The notes: a model not told the origin generated them from the letters alone. DNA of 64,000 nucleotides from Bacteroidota bacterium (GCA_030684395.1 JAUXTT010000036.1:83883-147882); one strand, 5' to 3'; shown: positions 8,531 through 17,670, counted from the first letter of the stretch. Numbers and translations: made by a program.

Positions 8531-9016
8531 ATGAAAAAGACAACATTTATAATTATTTTAGCGCTTGCGACATCATTCGGTTTTGGTTTCGCATTTAAAA
8601 CAATAGTAACAAAACGACCTAACAATCAAACAAAAATGAAAAAAGTAACAGGCATTGGTGGCATTTTTTTCAAATGCAAAGATCCAAAAAAAATAACCGA
8701 ATGGTATCAAAAACACCTTGGTTTAAACACTAATCCATACGGGGCAACTTTTGAGTGGTATGAAGGTGCAGATAGTACAAAAAAAGGGCAAACACAATGG
8801 ACTCCATTTGCCGAAACAACAAAGTATTTTGAACCTTCAACAAAAGACTTTATGATAAATTACAGAGTAGAGAATTTAGTTGAACTTGTTGAGCAACTTA
8901 AAAAAGAAGGTGTAACAATAGTCGACAAAATTGAGACATACGACTATGGTAAATTTGTCCATATCCTTGACGCAGAAGGAAACAAAATTCAACTATGGGA
9001 ACCTACCGGAGAATAG
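8531..9016 (+). CDS. VOC (glyoxalase/bleomycin-resistance fold) protein with N-terminal membrane anchor or signal
   Basis: A 161-residue protein. Residues 36-161 form one VOC unit: GIGGIFFKCKDPKKITEWYQKHLG begins the first beta-alpha-beta-beta-beta module, and ILDAEGNKIQLWEP ends the second. The last Glu is the usual metal ligand position. Residues 1-35 form a hydrophobic stretch in the same frame, so the protein may be exported or anchored. Alternatively translation starts at the methionine at 8636, giving a normal cytosolic VOC protein. VOC members catalyse varied isomerase, lyase or dioxygenase reactions or bind drugs; no specific activity can be read here. It lies just after a 137-bp repeat. 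Confidence 0.8.
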   Translation: MKKTTFIIILALATSFGFGFAFKTIVTKRPNNQTKMKKVTGIGGIFFKCKDPKKITEWYQKHLGLNTNPYGATFEWYEGADSTKKGQTQWTPFAETTKYFEPSTKDFMINYRVENLVELVEQLKKEGVTIVDKIETYDYGKFVHILDAEGNKIQLWEPTGE

Positions 9017-9145
9017 AAGGCGGGCCAGCAAAGTAAGTATAAGGATTAGGCAAGATGAAACAGGATCCATCACATCCCAAATTCTGTTAAACACTAACAA
9101 CTCTTTAAACAATAGTTTTATTTTTATCAAAGCAAAAATTTAACT

Positions 9146-9631
9146 ATGACCAGAAACATACTCTTAGCACTCATTTTTTCTGTTTTTACAGCTACTGTTG
9201 CACATGCACAGTTAGGAAAAAGTCACGCTCAATGGCAACTGTCAACAAAAAAAATAAACGATTGTGAATACGATTTAATATTTACTGTTACGTTAGATAA
9301 GGGCTGGCATACTTTTTCGATCAACAAAGTTAAAGGTGCAGAACAAGAAGTTTTCGCAACAGAGATCCTTTTTAAACCGAGCAAAGATTACAGCCTTGTT
9401 GGTAAGCTTACAGAAAGCAAACCAACGCCTGAATACGATGAAACAATTGAGAAAACCGTTTATTTACATTATAAAAAAGTTGTGTTTACACAAAGAGTTA
9501 AATTAAACTCCCCCACCAATGTAAAGATTAGCGGAAGGTACGAATATCAGGTTTGCAACCAGGCCTGCGAGCAACCTCCTTATGAGACATTTGATTTTGA
9601 CCTGAAAGGTACATCTGCTTGCAAAAAGTAG
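9146..9631 (+). CDS. Periplasmic DsbD N-terminal-domain-like protein
   Basis: A 161-residue exported protein (signal ending TVAHAQ) consisting of a single domain like the periplasmic alpha domain of DsbD (Ig-like thiol-oxidoreductase acceptor). Visible features are GWHTFS near residue 55, SKPTPEYDE, and YEYQVCNQACEQPPY, where the two Cys separated by three residues sit in the position of the DsbD alpha redox pair. The membrane beta domain and thioredoxin gamma domain of full DsbD are absent. It may pass electrons to a periplasmic partner, or be a stand-alone relative of cytochrome-maturation DsbD. No obvious partner gene adjoins it. Confidence 0.75.
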   Translation: MTRNILLALIFSVFTATVAHAQLGKSHAQWQLSTKKINDCEYDLIFTVTLDKGWHTFSINKVKGAEQEVFATEILFKPSKDYSLVGKLTESKPTPEYDETIEKTVYLHYKKVVFTQRVKLNSPTNVKISGRYEYQVCNQACEQPPYETFDFDLKGTSACKK

Positions 9632-9687
9632 TTCTTAAACCAGGTCACACACAAATGAATGAAGTAATAAAATTCAACTCATGACAA

Positions 9688-10341
9688 TCACTTACAATTA
9701 ATCTTATTCCCCAAAAAAATCTCCTTTAATTTTACATCCCCGTCATCCTTAAAATTCCCTTCAAAGAATTTCTTAAGATTAGAGGAACTTAACACCATAT
9801 CGCATTCAAAACAAACTTCAACAAATCCAATTACCTTGTTGCTTTTATCATAAAACAAGATAGTGTGTCGCGGAAAAAAACAGGAAGAACCTCCTCCGGG
9901 AATTTTCTGAAAAACTTTCTTATTATTGAATACGGAAAATAAGGAATCGATTTCGGCAAAGGGAAGGTCAGCTTTATTGGGAGGGCACATTTTTGTATTT
10001 ACAATGGCAAGGCTATCCGTAATAAGAAAAAGTTTATCAGTTGGGTTATTTGGATGAACCGCCATTAATTGATTTCCAGAAGCGTGAGAAAACACTGTTA
10101 CTTTTGCAACGTTAGCTTTCTTAAATACCGGGTATTTTTTCTTAGTGGTGAAACTACTTTTTGTAAAATAAGTGCTGTCGATCTTTAACTGCAATACTTT
10201 ATTTGTATAAGGCATAAAGTTATATGCTTTATATGCAGGTCTTTTCTTTACTACTAAACTATCTTTAATCTGAGCAATTCCCTTACCACTTATTACAATT
10301 AGAAGTATAAAAGGTATGATCGTTTTTAATTTTAATAGCAT
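9688..10341 (-). CDS. Hypothetical secreted protein
   Basis: A 217-residue protein with a signal peptide (residues 1-23, ending GKGIAQ). The mature part is Lys- and Phe-rich. It contains a tight group of cysteines (CFFPRH, then EVCFECD) that could form disulfides or bind metal. I do not recognise a family. It is convergent with the DsbD-N-like gene and divergent from the thioesterase gene, so it is probably transcribed alone. Start chosen because the signal peptide begins at the first Met. Confidence 0.65.
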   Translation of the reverse strand: MLLKLKTIIPFILLIVISGKGIAQIKDSLVVKKRPAYKAYNFMPYTNKVLQLKIDSTYFTKSSFTTKKKYPVFKKANVAKVTVFSHASGNQLMAVHPNNPTDKLFLITDSLAIVNTKMCPPNKADLPFAEIDSLFSVFNNKKVFQKIPGGGSSCFFPRHTILFYDKSNKVIGFVEVCFECDMVLSSSNLKKFFEGNFKDDGDVKLKEIFLGNKINCK

Positions 10342-10393
10342 ACGTAAATATACAAAAAACGCTTATCTTCGGTATAACAACAAAACATAGTCT

Positions 10394-10870
10394 ATGCAAA
10401 ATCAGTTAACCTTTCAGTTTATCAGTGAACCCGCCGATGTAAATTATGGCGGTAAAGTACATGGTGGAGCTGTAATGAAATGGATCGATCAAACAGGTTA
10501 CGCCTGTGCCACATCATGGGCAGAAGGTTACTGTGTTACTTTGTATGTTGGAGGGATTCGGTTTTTCAGACCTATACACATTGGTGATTTGGTAAAAATT
10601 GTGGCTCGCGTAATCTATACTGGCACTACAAGTATTCATATTGCCTGCGATGTTTTTTCGCGTAAAATAACCGAGCATAAATTCGTTAAAACAACACATT
10701 GTGTAATAGTGTTTGTTGCAGTAGATGAAAACGGAAAATCAAAACCTTCCAGAAAATGGGAACCGCATACCGATCATGAAATTGCTCTGGAAAAATATGC
10801 CAAACGGTTGATGGAATTAAGAAAGGATATTGAGATAGAAATGAAGCCTTTTTTGGAGAATTATTTTTAA
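10394..10870 (+). CDS. Acyl-CoA thioesterase, hotdog fold (YciA/BACH type)
   Basis: A 158-residue cytosolic hotdog-fold thioesterase hydrolysing acyl-CoA to free acid and CoA. The family signature is clear: NYGGKVHGGAVMKWIDQTGY at residues 17-36, with the catalytic acidic residue in the WIDQ segment and the HGG turn. The core strands RVIYTGTTSIHIACDVF follow. Length fits the single-domain bacterial YciA-like group. A TATCTTCG element at 10364-10371 resembles a Bacteroidota -7 promoter box. Exact acyl preference cannot be predicted. Confidence 0.88.
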   Translation: MQNQLTFQFISEPADVNYGGKVHGGAVMKWIDQTGYACATSWAEGYCVTLYVGGIRFFRPIHIGDLVKIVARVIYTGTTSIHIACDVFSRKITEHKFVKTTHCVIVFVAVDENGKSKPSRKWEPHTDHEIALEKYAKRLMELRKDIEIEMKPFLENYF

Positions 10871-11061
10871 TAAAGAAGCCACGGAAAAAGAATTAAAAAA
10901 GTACTATACCGCTCCTTAGCTCTCACAATTTAATTATTGACAGAAGTCATTTTGCTCAATGAGCCTTGTCACTACTTCCCAAAATTCTCTTTTGTACTTT
11001 CGCATTGGTTCATGTAAATATTAATCAACTGAAGAAAGAAAAAATTATTATCTGAAATAAT

Positions 11062-11868
11062 TTGAAGTTTGCTATAAAAATATTTCTCATCGGAATAACA
11101 TTTATATTCACAGGTTGTGTAACACTATACAAGCCTAATGCAATCCATTCTCCCTTAATCAAAGAAAAAGGAGACCTTAATGCATCTGCTTCAATTGGAG
11201 CATCAGGTTGCGGATTATACAATTTGCAGGCAGCCTATGCTATATCAAATAACATCGGAATAATGGTAGATGGCATGCATCACAGAAGACGATTAAGTGG
11301 TGCTGATTCTTCTGTTGAAAAACTCGAAATGTTTTTTGGAGAAGCTGGCGCAGGTTATTTTACCAGATTTGGCAATAACAAAAACGGCTTGTTTCAATGC
11401 TATAGTGGCGCAGGTTATGGCGTCAGTAAAGACAGGGTTACCAGTCTTCACCGGGACCCGAATGAGATGAATGCTAAGTATTTTAATGTATTCATTCAGC
11501 CCGGTGTTGCATTTACAGGCAAAAATTTCGAGATGGCTTTTGATTTAAGGGCAAATTATGTAAACTTATTTAATATACGGTCTCCGCTCTACGACAAATT
11601 TGAATGGTGGAATACAGATTTCCGTTTCCATTCTGATACCTCGCTTTATTTTATTAACCTGGAACCTACCTTAACAATGAAAGCAGGGGGGCAAAAACTA
11701 AAAGGGATTGTGCAATTCGGACTAACCATTCCGTCGATTAATGCTCATTCTTATTTCATTGTGAATACTTCTTCCTTGTTGGGGATCCCGCTTATTAAAT
11801 TCTCTCTTGGGCTCAATTATTATTTTGGAAAATTCACCCGTGATTCCGGTATTGCACTCCCTCCTTAA
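11062..11868 (+). CDS. Outer-membrane beta-barrel-like lipoprotein
   Basis: A 268-residue lipoprotein: the signal KIFLIGITFIFTGC ends in a good lipobox with Cys at residue 19. The mature part alternates hydrophobic and polar residues with many Gly and aromatic residues (AGAGYFTRFGNNKNG, AFDLRANYVNLF, FSLGLNYYFGKF). This is typical of an eight-or-more-stranded outer-membrane barrel. The start codon is TTG; no ATG fits in this frame upstream and the signal peptide begins there. The following gene is over 150 bp away. No specific function is evident. Confidence 0.75.
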   Translation: MKFAIKIFLIGITFIFTGCVTLYKPNAIHSPLIKEKGDLNASASIGASGCGLYNLQAAYAISNNIGIMVDGMHHRRRLSGADSSVEKLEMFFGEAGAGYFTRFGNNKNGLFQCYSGAGYGVSKDRVTSLHRDPNEMNAKYFNVFIQPGVAFTGKNFEMAFDLRANYVNLFNIRSPLYDKFEWWNTDFRFHSDTSLYFINLEPTLTMKAGGQKLKGIVQFGLTIPSINAHSYFIVNTSSLLGIPLIKFSLGLNYYFGKFTRDSGIALPP

Positions 11869-12022
11869 CTATTTCAATATAAAATAAACAACAATCAATA
11901 TTAGTGCTGTGCATTTGAATTAAATCATTGCTTTTTTCTTCAAAATCACGTACATTCACTTACAGAATTTTCTCTGCATTTAGCAGTATAATTTTCATTC
12001 TCAACATTATTCACTATAAAAC

Positions 12023-12928
12023 ATGGAGTACATAGATTATTATAAAGTACTTGGAATTACCAAAAGCGCTTCAGAAGATGATATCAAAAAGGCTTACCGA
12101 AAATTAGCCCGAAAATATCATCCTGACCTCAATCCAAATAACAGCGAGGCAGAAAAAAAGTTTAAAGAGATCAATGAGGCTAACGAAGTATTGAGCAATC
12201 CTGACAGTCGTAAAAAATACGACGAGTATGGAAAAGACTGGAAACACGCGGAGCAGTTTGAACAACAAAAGAAACAGCAAAAGCAGGATCAGCAACAAGG
12301 TAATTACGGACAAAGCAGTGGCGGAGGATTTGGAGGTGAAGACTACTCCGATTTTTTTGAATCCATGTTTGGTGGGGGTAGTACAAAAGGAAGAGGTGCT
12401 AAAGTAAAATACAAAGGACAGGATTTTAATGCTGAACTTCAGCTGGACATCAAAGATGTTTATACCACACAAAAACAAACATTAACCGTAAACGGAAAAA
12501 ACATCCGGATAACCATTCCTGCAGGTGTAAAAAACGGACAGGTAATTAAGATAAGCGGTTATGGCGGGGAAGGCATGAATGGCGGGCCCAACGGTGACCT
12601 TTATATTAAATTTTCTATTCTAAATAATACCCGGTTTAAATTAGACGATGAAAGTAACCTGCACTCAACTATTGAGTTGGATTTGTACAAAGCTTTATTA
12701 GGCGGAGAAATCATGGTAGATGCATTCGATAGTAAAGTGAAATTAAACGTACATCCCGAAACACAAAATGGAACAAAAGTAAAGTTGAAAGGTAAAGGTT
12801 TTCCTATTTATAAAAAAGAAGGAAGCTTTGGAGATCTTTATATAACATACAGCATTACCTTACCTAAAAACCTCACAGAGAAAGAAAAAGAATTAATTGG
12901 AGAACTTGCTAAATTAAGAACGCCATGA
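12023..12928 (+). CDS. cbpA: DnaJ-class co-chaperone, CbpA type
   Basis: A 301-residue Hsp40. The J-domain occupies residues 1-70 with the HPD motif at 33-35, which stimulates DnaK ATPase. A Gln- and Gly-rich linker with the GGGFGG segment follows. The two C-terminal beta-sandwich peptide-binding domains start near residue 135 and include [22 protein letters not shown]. No cysteine-rich zinc finger is present, which separates it from DnaJ proper and matches CbpA. The stop overlaps the start of a CbpM-like gene by four bases (ATGA), indicating a coupled pair. Confidence 0.92.
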   Translation: MEYIDYYKVLGITKSASEDDIKKAYRKLARKYHPDLNPNNSEAEKKFKEINEANEVLSNPDSRKKYDEYGKDWKHAEQFEQQKKQQKQDQQQGNYGQSSGGGFGGEDYSDFFESMFGGGSTKGRGAKVKYKGQDFNAELQLDIKDVYTTQKQTLTVNGKNIRITIPAGVKNGQVIKISGYGGEGMNGGPNGDLYIKFSILNNTRFKLDDESNLHSTIELDLYKALLGGEIMVDAFDSKVKLNVHPETQNGTKVKLKGKGFPIYKKEGSFGDLYITYSITLPKNLTEKEKELIGELAKLRTP

Positions 12929-13218
12929 CAACAGAAGAATTTATATCATTAAACCAATTGAGTGAATATTATGAAATAGAAATTTCCTTTTTCAGTGGTT
13001 TAAGTGAAATAGGCCTGATAGAAATTCAAACCATTGAACAGGTACCGCATATCCACCGTGATACAATCAGTGAGATTGAGAAAATGATCCGAATGCACCG
13101 GGAGCTAAACATAAACGCAGAAGGAATTGATACTGTTTTGAACCTGCTCGAACAAATAGATGAACTGCAACGAGAATTGACAATTGCAAGAAACAGATTG
13201 AGCTTGTATGAAGATTAA
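12925..13218 (+). CDS. cbpM: CbpM-like chaperone modulator
   Basis: A 97-residue MerR-like/coiled-coil protein of the CbpM family: an N-terminal winged-helix-like part ([16 protein letters not shown]), an [28 protein letters not shown] segment, and a C-terminal leucine-rich coiled coil ([15 protein letters not shown]). CbpM binds the J-domain of CbpA and inhibits its action on DnaK. Translational coupling to cbpA by an ATGA overlap supports the call. Confidence 0.88.
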   Translation: MTTEEFISLNQLSEYYEIEISFFSGLSEIGLIEIQTIEQVPHIHRDTISEIEKMIRMHRELNINAEGIDTVLNLLEQIDELQRELTIARNRLSLYED

Positions 13219-13285
13219 TTCGCGAACTTTGAGTGATCTTGAGACATTCTGCGGTTTATCCAATTAAAAGGTCTACCTTGCTCCT

Positions 13286-13960
13286 ATGTGTTTTTCGGCA
13301 AGTGCAAGTTTTGGAGCAGGTGTTGTTCTTTCGGTAATAGGAGTTGCTTCTGTTAAAAAGGCCAGAACGTCTAAAGAAGTTCTTTTTGCCAGCATCCCAT
13401 TAATTTTTGCCATTCAACAAATTACCGAAGGTTTTTTATGGTTAGCACTTACTAAGCCCGCATTTGCAGGCTTGCAATCTATAACCACATACCTCTTCTT
13501 GTTTTTCGCCCAGGTGGTTTGGCCAATATGGGTTCCTTATTCCATTTTCAAATTACATAAGGAAGAAAAGTATGAAGTGGCTCAAAAGCTACTGATTGTG
13601 ACAGGTATTTTGGTATCTGTTTATTTAGGTTATTGTTTGTTCACATACCATGTTGAAGCCAAAATACTTGGGTATCATATTTCTTACGATCAGGATTATC
13701 CTTCACAACTTAGCCGTTACGGAGGTATACTTTATGTTATTGCTACTATCGTCCCGCCATTTATTTCAGGAATAAAAAAAATGCGGCTCCTTGGTGTATC
13801 TATTCTTATTTCATACATTATTACAACTATATTTTATAAAGATTACATTGTTTCGGTTTGGTGTTTTTTTTCCTCACTAATCAGCATTATCGTGCTTTTC
13901 ATAATGCATCGGATCAGAACATCCGACAATACTGCTGCTCAGGCTCTTTCTGCAAATTAA
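13286..13960 (+). CDS. DUF6629-type integral membrane protein
   Basis: A 224-residue polytopic membrane protein with about seven hydrophobic segments. It opens with MCFSASASFGAGVVL, the hallmark N-terminus of the DUF6629 family as I remember it, and continues with IQQITEGFLWLAL and AQVVWPIWVPYSI, also typical. Function is unknown for the family. It stands about 70 bp after cbpM in the same direction. Translation from the first Met gives the conserved N-terminus. Confidence 0.78.
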   Translation: MCFSASASFGAGVVLSVIGVASVKKARTSKEVLFASIPLIFAIQQITEGFLWLALTKPAFAGLQSITTYLFLFFAQVVWPIWVPYSIFKLHKEEKYEVAQKLLIVTGILVSVYLGYCLFTYHVEAKILGYHISYDQDYPSQLSRYGGILYVIATIVPPFISGIKKMRLLGVSILISYIITTIFYKDYIVSVWCFFSSLISIIVLFIMHRIRTSDNTAAQALSAN

Positions 13961-14171
13961 ACCGACACTTCCTGTTTCACACTAATCCTGAAATTAATAA
14001 ACTCCATTCCCCGGCTTTATTAAGCCATGCCAAATTTCTTTCAATTTCTCTATAAGCTGTAAGGTTTTGAAATCATTAACTTTATTTGACAGATATCAGC
14101 TTTTAAAGAGACCTTTATCATTATTTAGCCGTAACAAGCTCCATACCTTTACTTCATAAATTAAGGAAACC

Positions 14172-14444
14172 ATGAAAACAGAAAAAATAGTAATCGCAAA
14201 CCTTAAATGCGGAGGATGCGAAAACACCATTAAGACCAGGCTTTCAGAAATTGAAGGGGTTAAGGATGTAAGCGTAAACCAAGACGAAGATTCGGTAACC
14301 GTTACTTACGATGGAAAAGCAACCAGAGAAGATTTCACTCAAAAGCTTCACTCGCTTGGCTATCCGGAAGCAACCGAAGAAAACGGGCTTTTGCTACAGC
14401 TTAAAAGTTATGCCAGTTGTATTGTTGGAAGGATCAATAAATAA
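14172..14444 (+). CDS. Heavy-metal-associated (HMA) domain protein
   Basis: A 90-residue protein with an HMA ferredoxin-like fold at residues 1-70. The metal-binding pair is CGGC at residues 13-16 (form LKCGGCENTI), followed by IEGVKDVSVNQDEDSVTVTYDG. Such proteins bind Cu(I) or Zn(II) and pass it to P-type ATPases or store it. A third Cys occurs near the C-terminus, past the domain. No transporter adjoins it, so the partner is not evident. Confidence 0.88.
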   Translation: MKTEKIVIANLKCGGCENTIKTRLSEIEGVKDVSVNQDEDSVTVTYDGKATREDFTQKLHSLGYPEATEENGLLLQLKSYASCIVGRINK

Positions 14445-14504
14445 AAAATTATCAAAATTAACCAGCCACTGACCTGTATCATTTCATCTGTTTCCAACAG
14501 ACTT

Positions 14505-14512
14505 TACCTTTG
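14505..14512 (+). promoter_or_regulatory. Candidate -7 promoter box for the hsp20 gene
   Basis: TACCTTTG matches the Bacteroidota -7 consensus TAnnTTTG exactly and lies about 40 bp before the Hsp20 start. A clear TTTG at the -33 position with normal spacing is not seen, so this is a partial match only. No CIRCE-like inverted repeat was seen nearby. Confidence 0.35.
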
Positions 14513-14552
14513 ACATAAATAAAATAATGTTTAACCCTTAAATCCAAACACC

Positions 14553-14996
14553 ATGTCACTCATTAAATCAAACAAAAGCGGGAGTCCATTCCCATCATTA
14601 ATGTCGGATTTTTTTGACACCGACAATTTTTTCAGCCCAAAATGGTTCGAAAAAGAATTTGAACATTCTATGCCTGCAGTTAACATTAAAGAAAACGGGA
14701 AGGAATTCCACATTGAGTTAGCAATTCCCGGAATGAAAAAAGAAGACTTTAAGGTAGATGTGCAGAACAACATCCTTACCATCAGCGCAGAGAAAAAGGA
14801 AGAGAAAAGCGATAAGAACGAACGCTATACCAGAAAAGAATTTTCTTATAGCTCCTTCTCTCGTTCTTTTACACTTCCCGGCTCCGTGAATGGAGACAAA
14901 ATTGACGCAAAATACAATGATGGTATCTTGCACCTGAGCATTCCGAAAAAGGAAGAAGCTAAAACTTTACCGAAAAAAGAAATTAAAGTAGGTTAA
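14553..14996 (+). CDS. Hsp20/alpha-crystallin small heat-shock protein
   Basis: A 147-residue small heat-shock protein: a short N-terminal arm (FFDTDNFFSPKWFEKEFEHS), then the alpha-crystallin domain from about residue 44 to 135. The domain shows FHIELAIPGMKKEDFKVDV, NILTISAEK, and the C-terminal GILHLSIPKKE. The last acts as the beta-strand and IxI-like tail used in oligomer assembly. It holds unfolding proteins in a state from which DnaK can refold them, which fits the CbpA gene nearby. A strong terminator follows at 15018-15055. Confidence 0.93.
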   Translation: MSLIKSNKSGSPFPSLMSDFFDTDNFFSPKWFEKEFEHSMPAVNIKENGKEFHIELAIPGMKKEDFKVDVQNNILTISAEKKEEKSDKNERYTRKEFSYSSFSRSFTLPGSVNGDKIDAKYNDGILHLSIPKKEEAKTLPKKEIKVG

Positions 14997-15017
14997 AATG
15001 TTCTGCTTAACTAAGGC

Positions 15018-15055
15018 AAAAGAGGCTGTCTCAAAATCGAGGGCAGCCTCTTTTT
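15018..15055 (+). terminator. Rho-independent terminator after hsp20
   Basis: A perfect 11-bp stem (AAAAGAGGCTG at 15018-15028 with CAGCCTCTTTT at 15044-15054) ends in a T-run. It begins about 20 bp after the Hsp20 stop. The flanking A and T tracts make it potentially usable in both directions. Confidence 0.85.
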
Positions 15056-15095
15056 ATTTTATCAGTTTTTCCTTTTCTTTCCATTTTCATTTTGC

Positions 15096-15103
15096 TATAT
15101 TTG
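15096..15103 (+). promoter_or_regulatory. Candidate -7 promoter box very close to the TPM gene start
   Basis: TATATTTG is an exact TAnnTTTG box ending only 4 nt before the ATG of the TPM protein gene. If used, the transcript would be leaderless or nearly so. The -33 region is T-rich without a clear TTTG. Confidence 0.35.
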
Positions 15104-15107
15104 GTTC

Positions 15108-15995
15108 ATGCAACCAATAAAAAAAATCATCTTCTTTTTATTCTTGCTGCCACTAGTTGGATGGTCGCAGAGCTTTCCGGATAAACCGCTTAATTATGTT
15201 ACCGATGAAGCTGAAGCGCTAAGTATTGAAGAAGAGGAACTATTAAATCATAAACTCCATCTTTTTCAGGATTCAACCTCCTCACAAATATTTGTTTATA
15301 TTGCTCCCAGCCTTAACGGTCAAGATCTCTCTACTATCGGGCAGGAAATATTCGTAAAATGGGATATTGGTCAGAAAGGGAAAAACAATGGTGTATTGAT
15401 TGCGATTTTTATTAATGATCACAAATTCAGAATTCATACTGGCTACGGAATGGAAGGTGTTTTGCCCGATCTTCTCACTAAAAAAATACAGGATGAAGAA
15501 ATGCGTCCTTCCTTCAAAAAAAATAATTACTACGAAGGAATTAACAAAGGAGTTGATAAGATCATTTACTATAACAAAAATGAATATAAGCCTGAAGTTG
15601 AAGATCCCTTTTGGGGCTTTGTACTATTATATGTAGCTGCAGCCATTGTGTATGCCTTATTATGTATTGTCCTCCATTTTGGATTCAAACAAAACAAAGG
15701 GCTTAGAATAACCCTATTTATAGTTGGCGGTGTATTTTTGTTAATTCCATTTGTAGGGCTCATTGTATTAGGGCTCATGTTAGTTGTAATGGGAATCCTT
15801 GTTATTGTCATTAGAGTTTCAAAAAATATTGGTTCAGGAAATTACCGTTCAGGAAACAATTCTGATAACAACAACTTCTGGTCATCTTCTTCTTCATCCG
15901 ACTCAAGTTATTCAAGCAGTTCCGATTCAGATTCCAGTTTTAGCGGTGGTGGCGGTGGCGATTCGGGTGGAGGAGGAAGTAACAGCGATTGGTAA
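15108..15995 (+). CDS. TPM-domain (YgcG/Psb32-like) secreted membrane protein
   Basis: A 295-residue protein with a signal peptide (LLPLVGWSQ), a TPM domain at about residues 25-150 and two close transmembrane segments at about 165-235. The TPM domain shows YVTDEAEALSIEEEELLNHKL, then KWDIGQKGKNNGVLIAIF and RIHTGYGMEGVLPD. The tail is rich in Ser, Asp and Gly and ends in GGGGGDSGGGGSNSDW. That layout is standard for YgcG-like proteins, which have been linked to membrane stress or repair; the biochemical role is not settled. A strong terminator lies upstream, so it is probably a separate transcript. Confidence 0.85.
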   Translation: MQPIKKIIFFLFLLPLVGWSQSFPDKPLNYVTDEAEALSIEEEELLNHKLHLFQDSTSSQIFVYIAPSLNGQDLSTIGQEIFVKWDIGQKGKNNGVLIAIFINDHKFRIHTGYGMEGVLPDLLTKKIQDEEMRPSFKKNNYYEGINKGVDKIIYYNKNEYKPEVEDPFWGFVLLYVAAAIVYALLCIVLHFGFKQNKGLRITLFIVGGVFLLIPFVGLIVLGLMLVVMGILVIVIRVSKNIGSGNYRSGNNSDNNNFWSSSSSSDSSYSSSSDSDSSFSGGGGGDSGGGGSNSDW

Positions 15996-16015
15996 AACAA
16001 ATTAAAAACAACGTA

Positions 16016-16408
16016 ATGATAAAATTTGCATACACTATTTTGTACGTACAGGATGTAGTAAAAACAGTTGCGTTTTACGAAAAAGCTTTTGGCTTTAAAC
16101 ATAGATTTATTTCCCCGGGAAACGAATACTGTGAAATAGCAAGTGGAGAAACAACACTTTCCTTTGCCTCCGTTGAACTTGCTAAAACAAACCTGAGTGG
16201 GGGATTTAAAGAAAGCAGCCTTAAAGAAAAAACATTCGGGATAGAGATAGGTTTTACAACAGATAATGTAAAGAAAACCGTTCAATCGGCACTTGATGCA
16301 GGAGCAATATTACTCGAAGCAGCTAAAACAAAACCCTGGGGCCAGGAAGTAGCCTATGTAAGAGACCCGGATGGTTTTTTAATTGAAATATGTACTCCAA
16401 TGGAATAA
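16016..16408 (+). CDS. VOC-family (glyoxalase-like) protein
   Basis: A 130-residue cytosolic VOC protein, start at the Met at 16016 (MIKFAYTILYVQDV); the frame opens 27 bp earlier without a reason to use it. Paired beta-alpha-beta-beta-beta units are visible: VKTVAFYEKAFGFKHRF, and AYVRDPDGFLIEICTP at the end with the C-terminal Glu metal-ligand position. This is close to the glyoxalase/YPL-type group often annotated as lactoylglutathione lyase relatives; specific substrate unknown. It precedes a DinB-family gene by 33 bp and may share its transcript. Confidence 0.85.
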   Translation: MIKFAYTILYVQDVVKTVAFYEKAFGFKHRFISPGNEYCEIASGETTLSFASVELAKTNLSGGFKESSLKEKTFGIEIGFTTDNVKKTVQSALDAGAILLEAAKTKPWGQEVAYVRDPDGFLIEICTPME

Positions 16409-16441
16409 TGATAGAATACCTCAACAAATAAAACAGGAATA

Positions 16442-16975
16442 ATGAATACTCTACCATTTAATTTATTACAGGCAATTGAAGTACTTGAACGTACCCCTCT
16501 TCTACTTGATACCATGTTAAGAAACTTATCGGATGCATGGATAACTCACAACGAAGGCGAAGAGACATGGAGCCCTTATGATGTAATAGGACATTTGATT
16601 CATGGTGAATGCACCGACTGGATAACCAGAATGGATATTATATTATCTGATGAGCCAAATAAAACCTTTACAAAGTTTGATCGTTTTGCTCAATTCGAAG
16701 AAAGCAAAGGCAAAACGCTTACCCAACTACTCGATGAGTTCAAAACAGTGCGACAAAAAAACATTGCTTACCTAAAATCAAAAAGCCTTACCGAAGCTGA
16801 TCTTAACAAAACAGGAATTCATCCTGTCTTTGGTGAGGTTACTTTAAAACAATTGCTTTCTACCTGGGCGGTTCACGACTTAAATCACATTGCTCAAATC
16901 TCCAGAGTAATGGCTAAGCAGTACACTACTGAAGTTGGCCCGTGGGTAGAATATTTGAGAATACTTAAATTCTAA
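16442..16975 (+). CDS. DinB/YfiT-family putative metalloenzyme
   Basis: A 177-residue four-helix-bundle protein of the DinB superfamily. The metal-binding histidines are visible as VIGHLIHGE in helix 2 and VHDLNHIAQIS in helix 4, with the usual TWSPYDVIGHL and WAVHDLNH context. Many members are bacillithiol- or mycothiol-dependent S-transferases. A bacillithiol gene (bshB1) occurs 20 kb away, so that role is possible but not shown. Confidence 0.83.
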   Translation: MNTLPFNLLQAIEVLERTPLLLDTMLRNLSDAWITHNEGEETWSPYDVIGHLIHGECTDWITRMDIILSDEPNKTFTKFDRFAQFEESKGKTLTQLLDEFKTVRQKNIAYLKSKSLTEADLNKTGIHPVFGEVTLKQLLSTWAVHDLNHIAQISRVMAKQYTTEVGPWVEYLRILKF

Positions 16976-17029
16976 AGAGAGGCTTTAAATTTTTGATTAA
17001 ATTAGTCATTGAAAATAAAATAAAGAAGT

Positions 17030-17656
17030 ATGAGCGCATCAATCTGGCCGGAAGCATGTAAACCTTTGATCAAAAAATATAAAGGCAAACCACATCCATT
17101 AGAATATAAAAGCATTTATCAATTAGTAGTGATGGTAATTCTTTCGGCACAGGACTCGGATAAAAACATCAATCAGTTATCAGGTAATTTATTCAAAGCA
17201 TTTCCCGATATGGCTTCTTTAAAAAGGGCAGATGCTGAAGCATTATTCCCGTTCATAAGTAAGATCCGTAATTTTGGCAACAAAACAAAGTGGTTGCTTG
17301 ATCTTGCAGGAAAAATAAAAGAAGATAAAAATATTCCACTCACCATGGAAGAACTCATAGAACTTCCCGGAATAGGCCGTAAATCTGCTAATGTAATTAT
17401 GCGTGAAGCAGGTGTAAAAGCTGAAGGTGTTATTTGTGACCTGCACGTATTACGTGTTGCCCCCCGTTTAGGCATTGCCCAAGGAACCGATCCAAAGAAA
17501 GTTGAAAAACAAATTATGGAAGTTATTCCGGCTAAAGACTGGGGAGAAATTGGAATGGCCTTTTCATTTTTAGGAAGAGAAACTTGCAGACCTACAAATC
17601 CTAATTGCAAGGAGTGTGTTATGAAACCTAATTGTGATTATGGAAGAAAATTATAG
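17030..17656 (+). CDS. nth: Endonuclease III (DNA glycosylase/AP lyase)
   Basis: A 208-residue base-excision repair glycosylase that removes oxidised pyrimidines and nicks AP sites. The helix-hairpin-helix LPGIGRKSANV carries the catalytic Lys at residue 118, and the catalytic Asp is at 137 in CDLHVLRV. The [4Fe-4S] cluster loop is intact: Cys186-x6-Cys193-x2-Cys196-x5-Cys202. Length and all key residues match the E. coli enzyme. It stands on its own strand segment, followed by an intergenic repeat. Confidence 0.95.
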   Translation: MSASIWPEACKPLIKKYKGKPHPLEYKSIYQLVVMVILSAQDSDKNINQLSGNLFKAFPDMASLKRADAEALFPFISKIRNFGNKTKWLLDLAGKIKEDKNIPLTMEELIELPGIGRKSANVIMREAGVKAEGVICDLHVLRVAPRLGIAQGTDPKKVEKQIMEVIPAKDWGEIGMAFSFLGRETCRPTNPNCKECVMKPNCDYGRKL

Positions 17657-17670
17657 CCCTCACTTATTTT

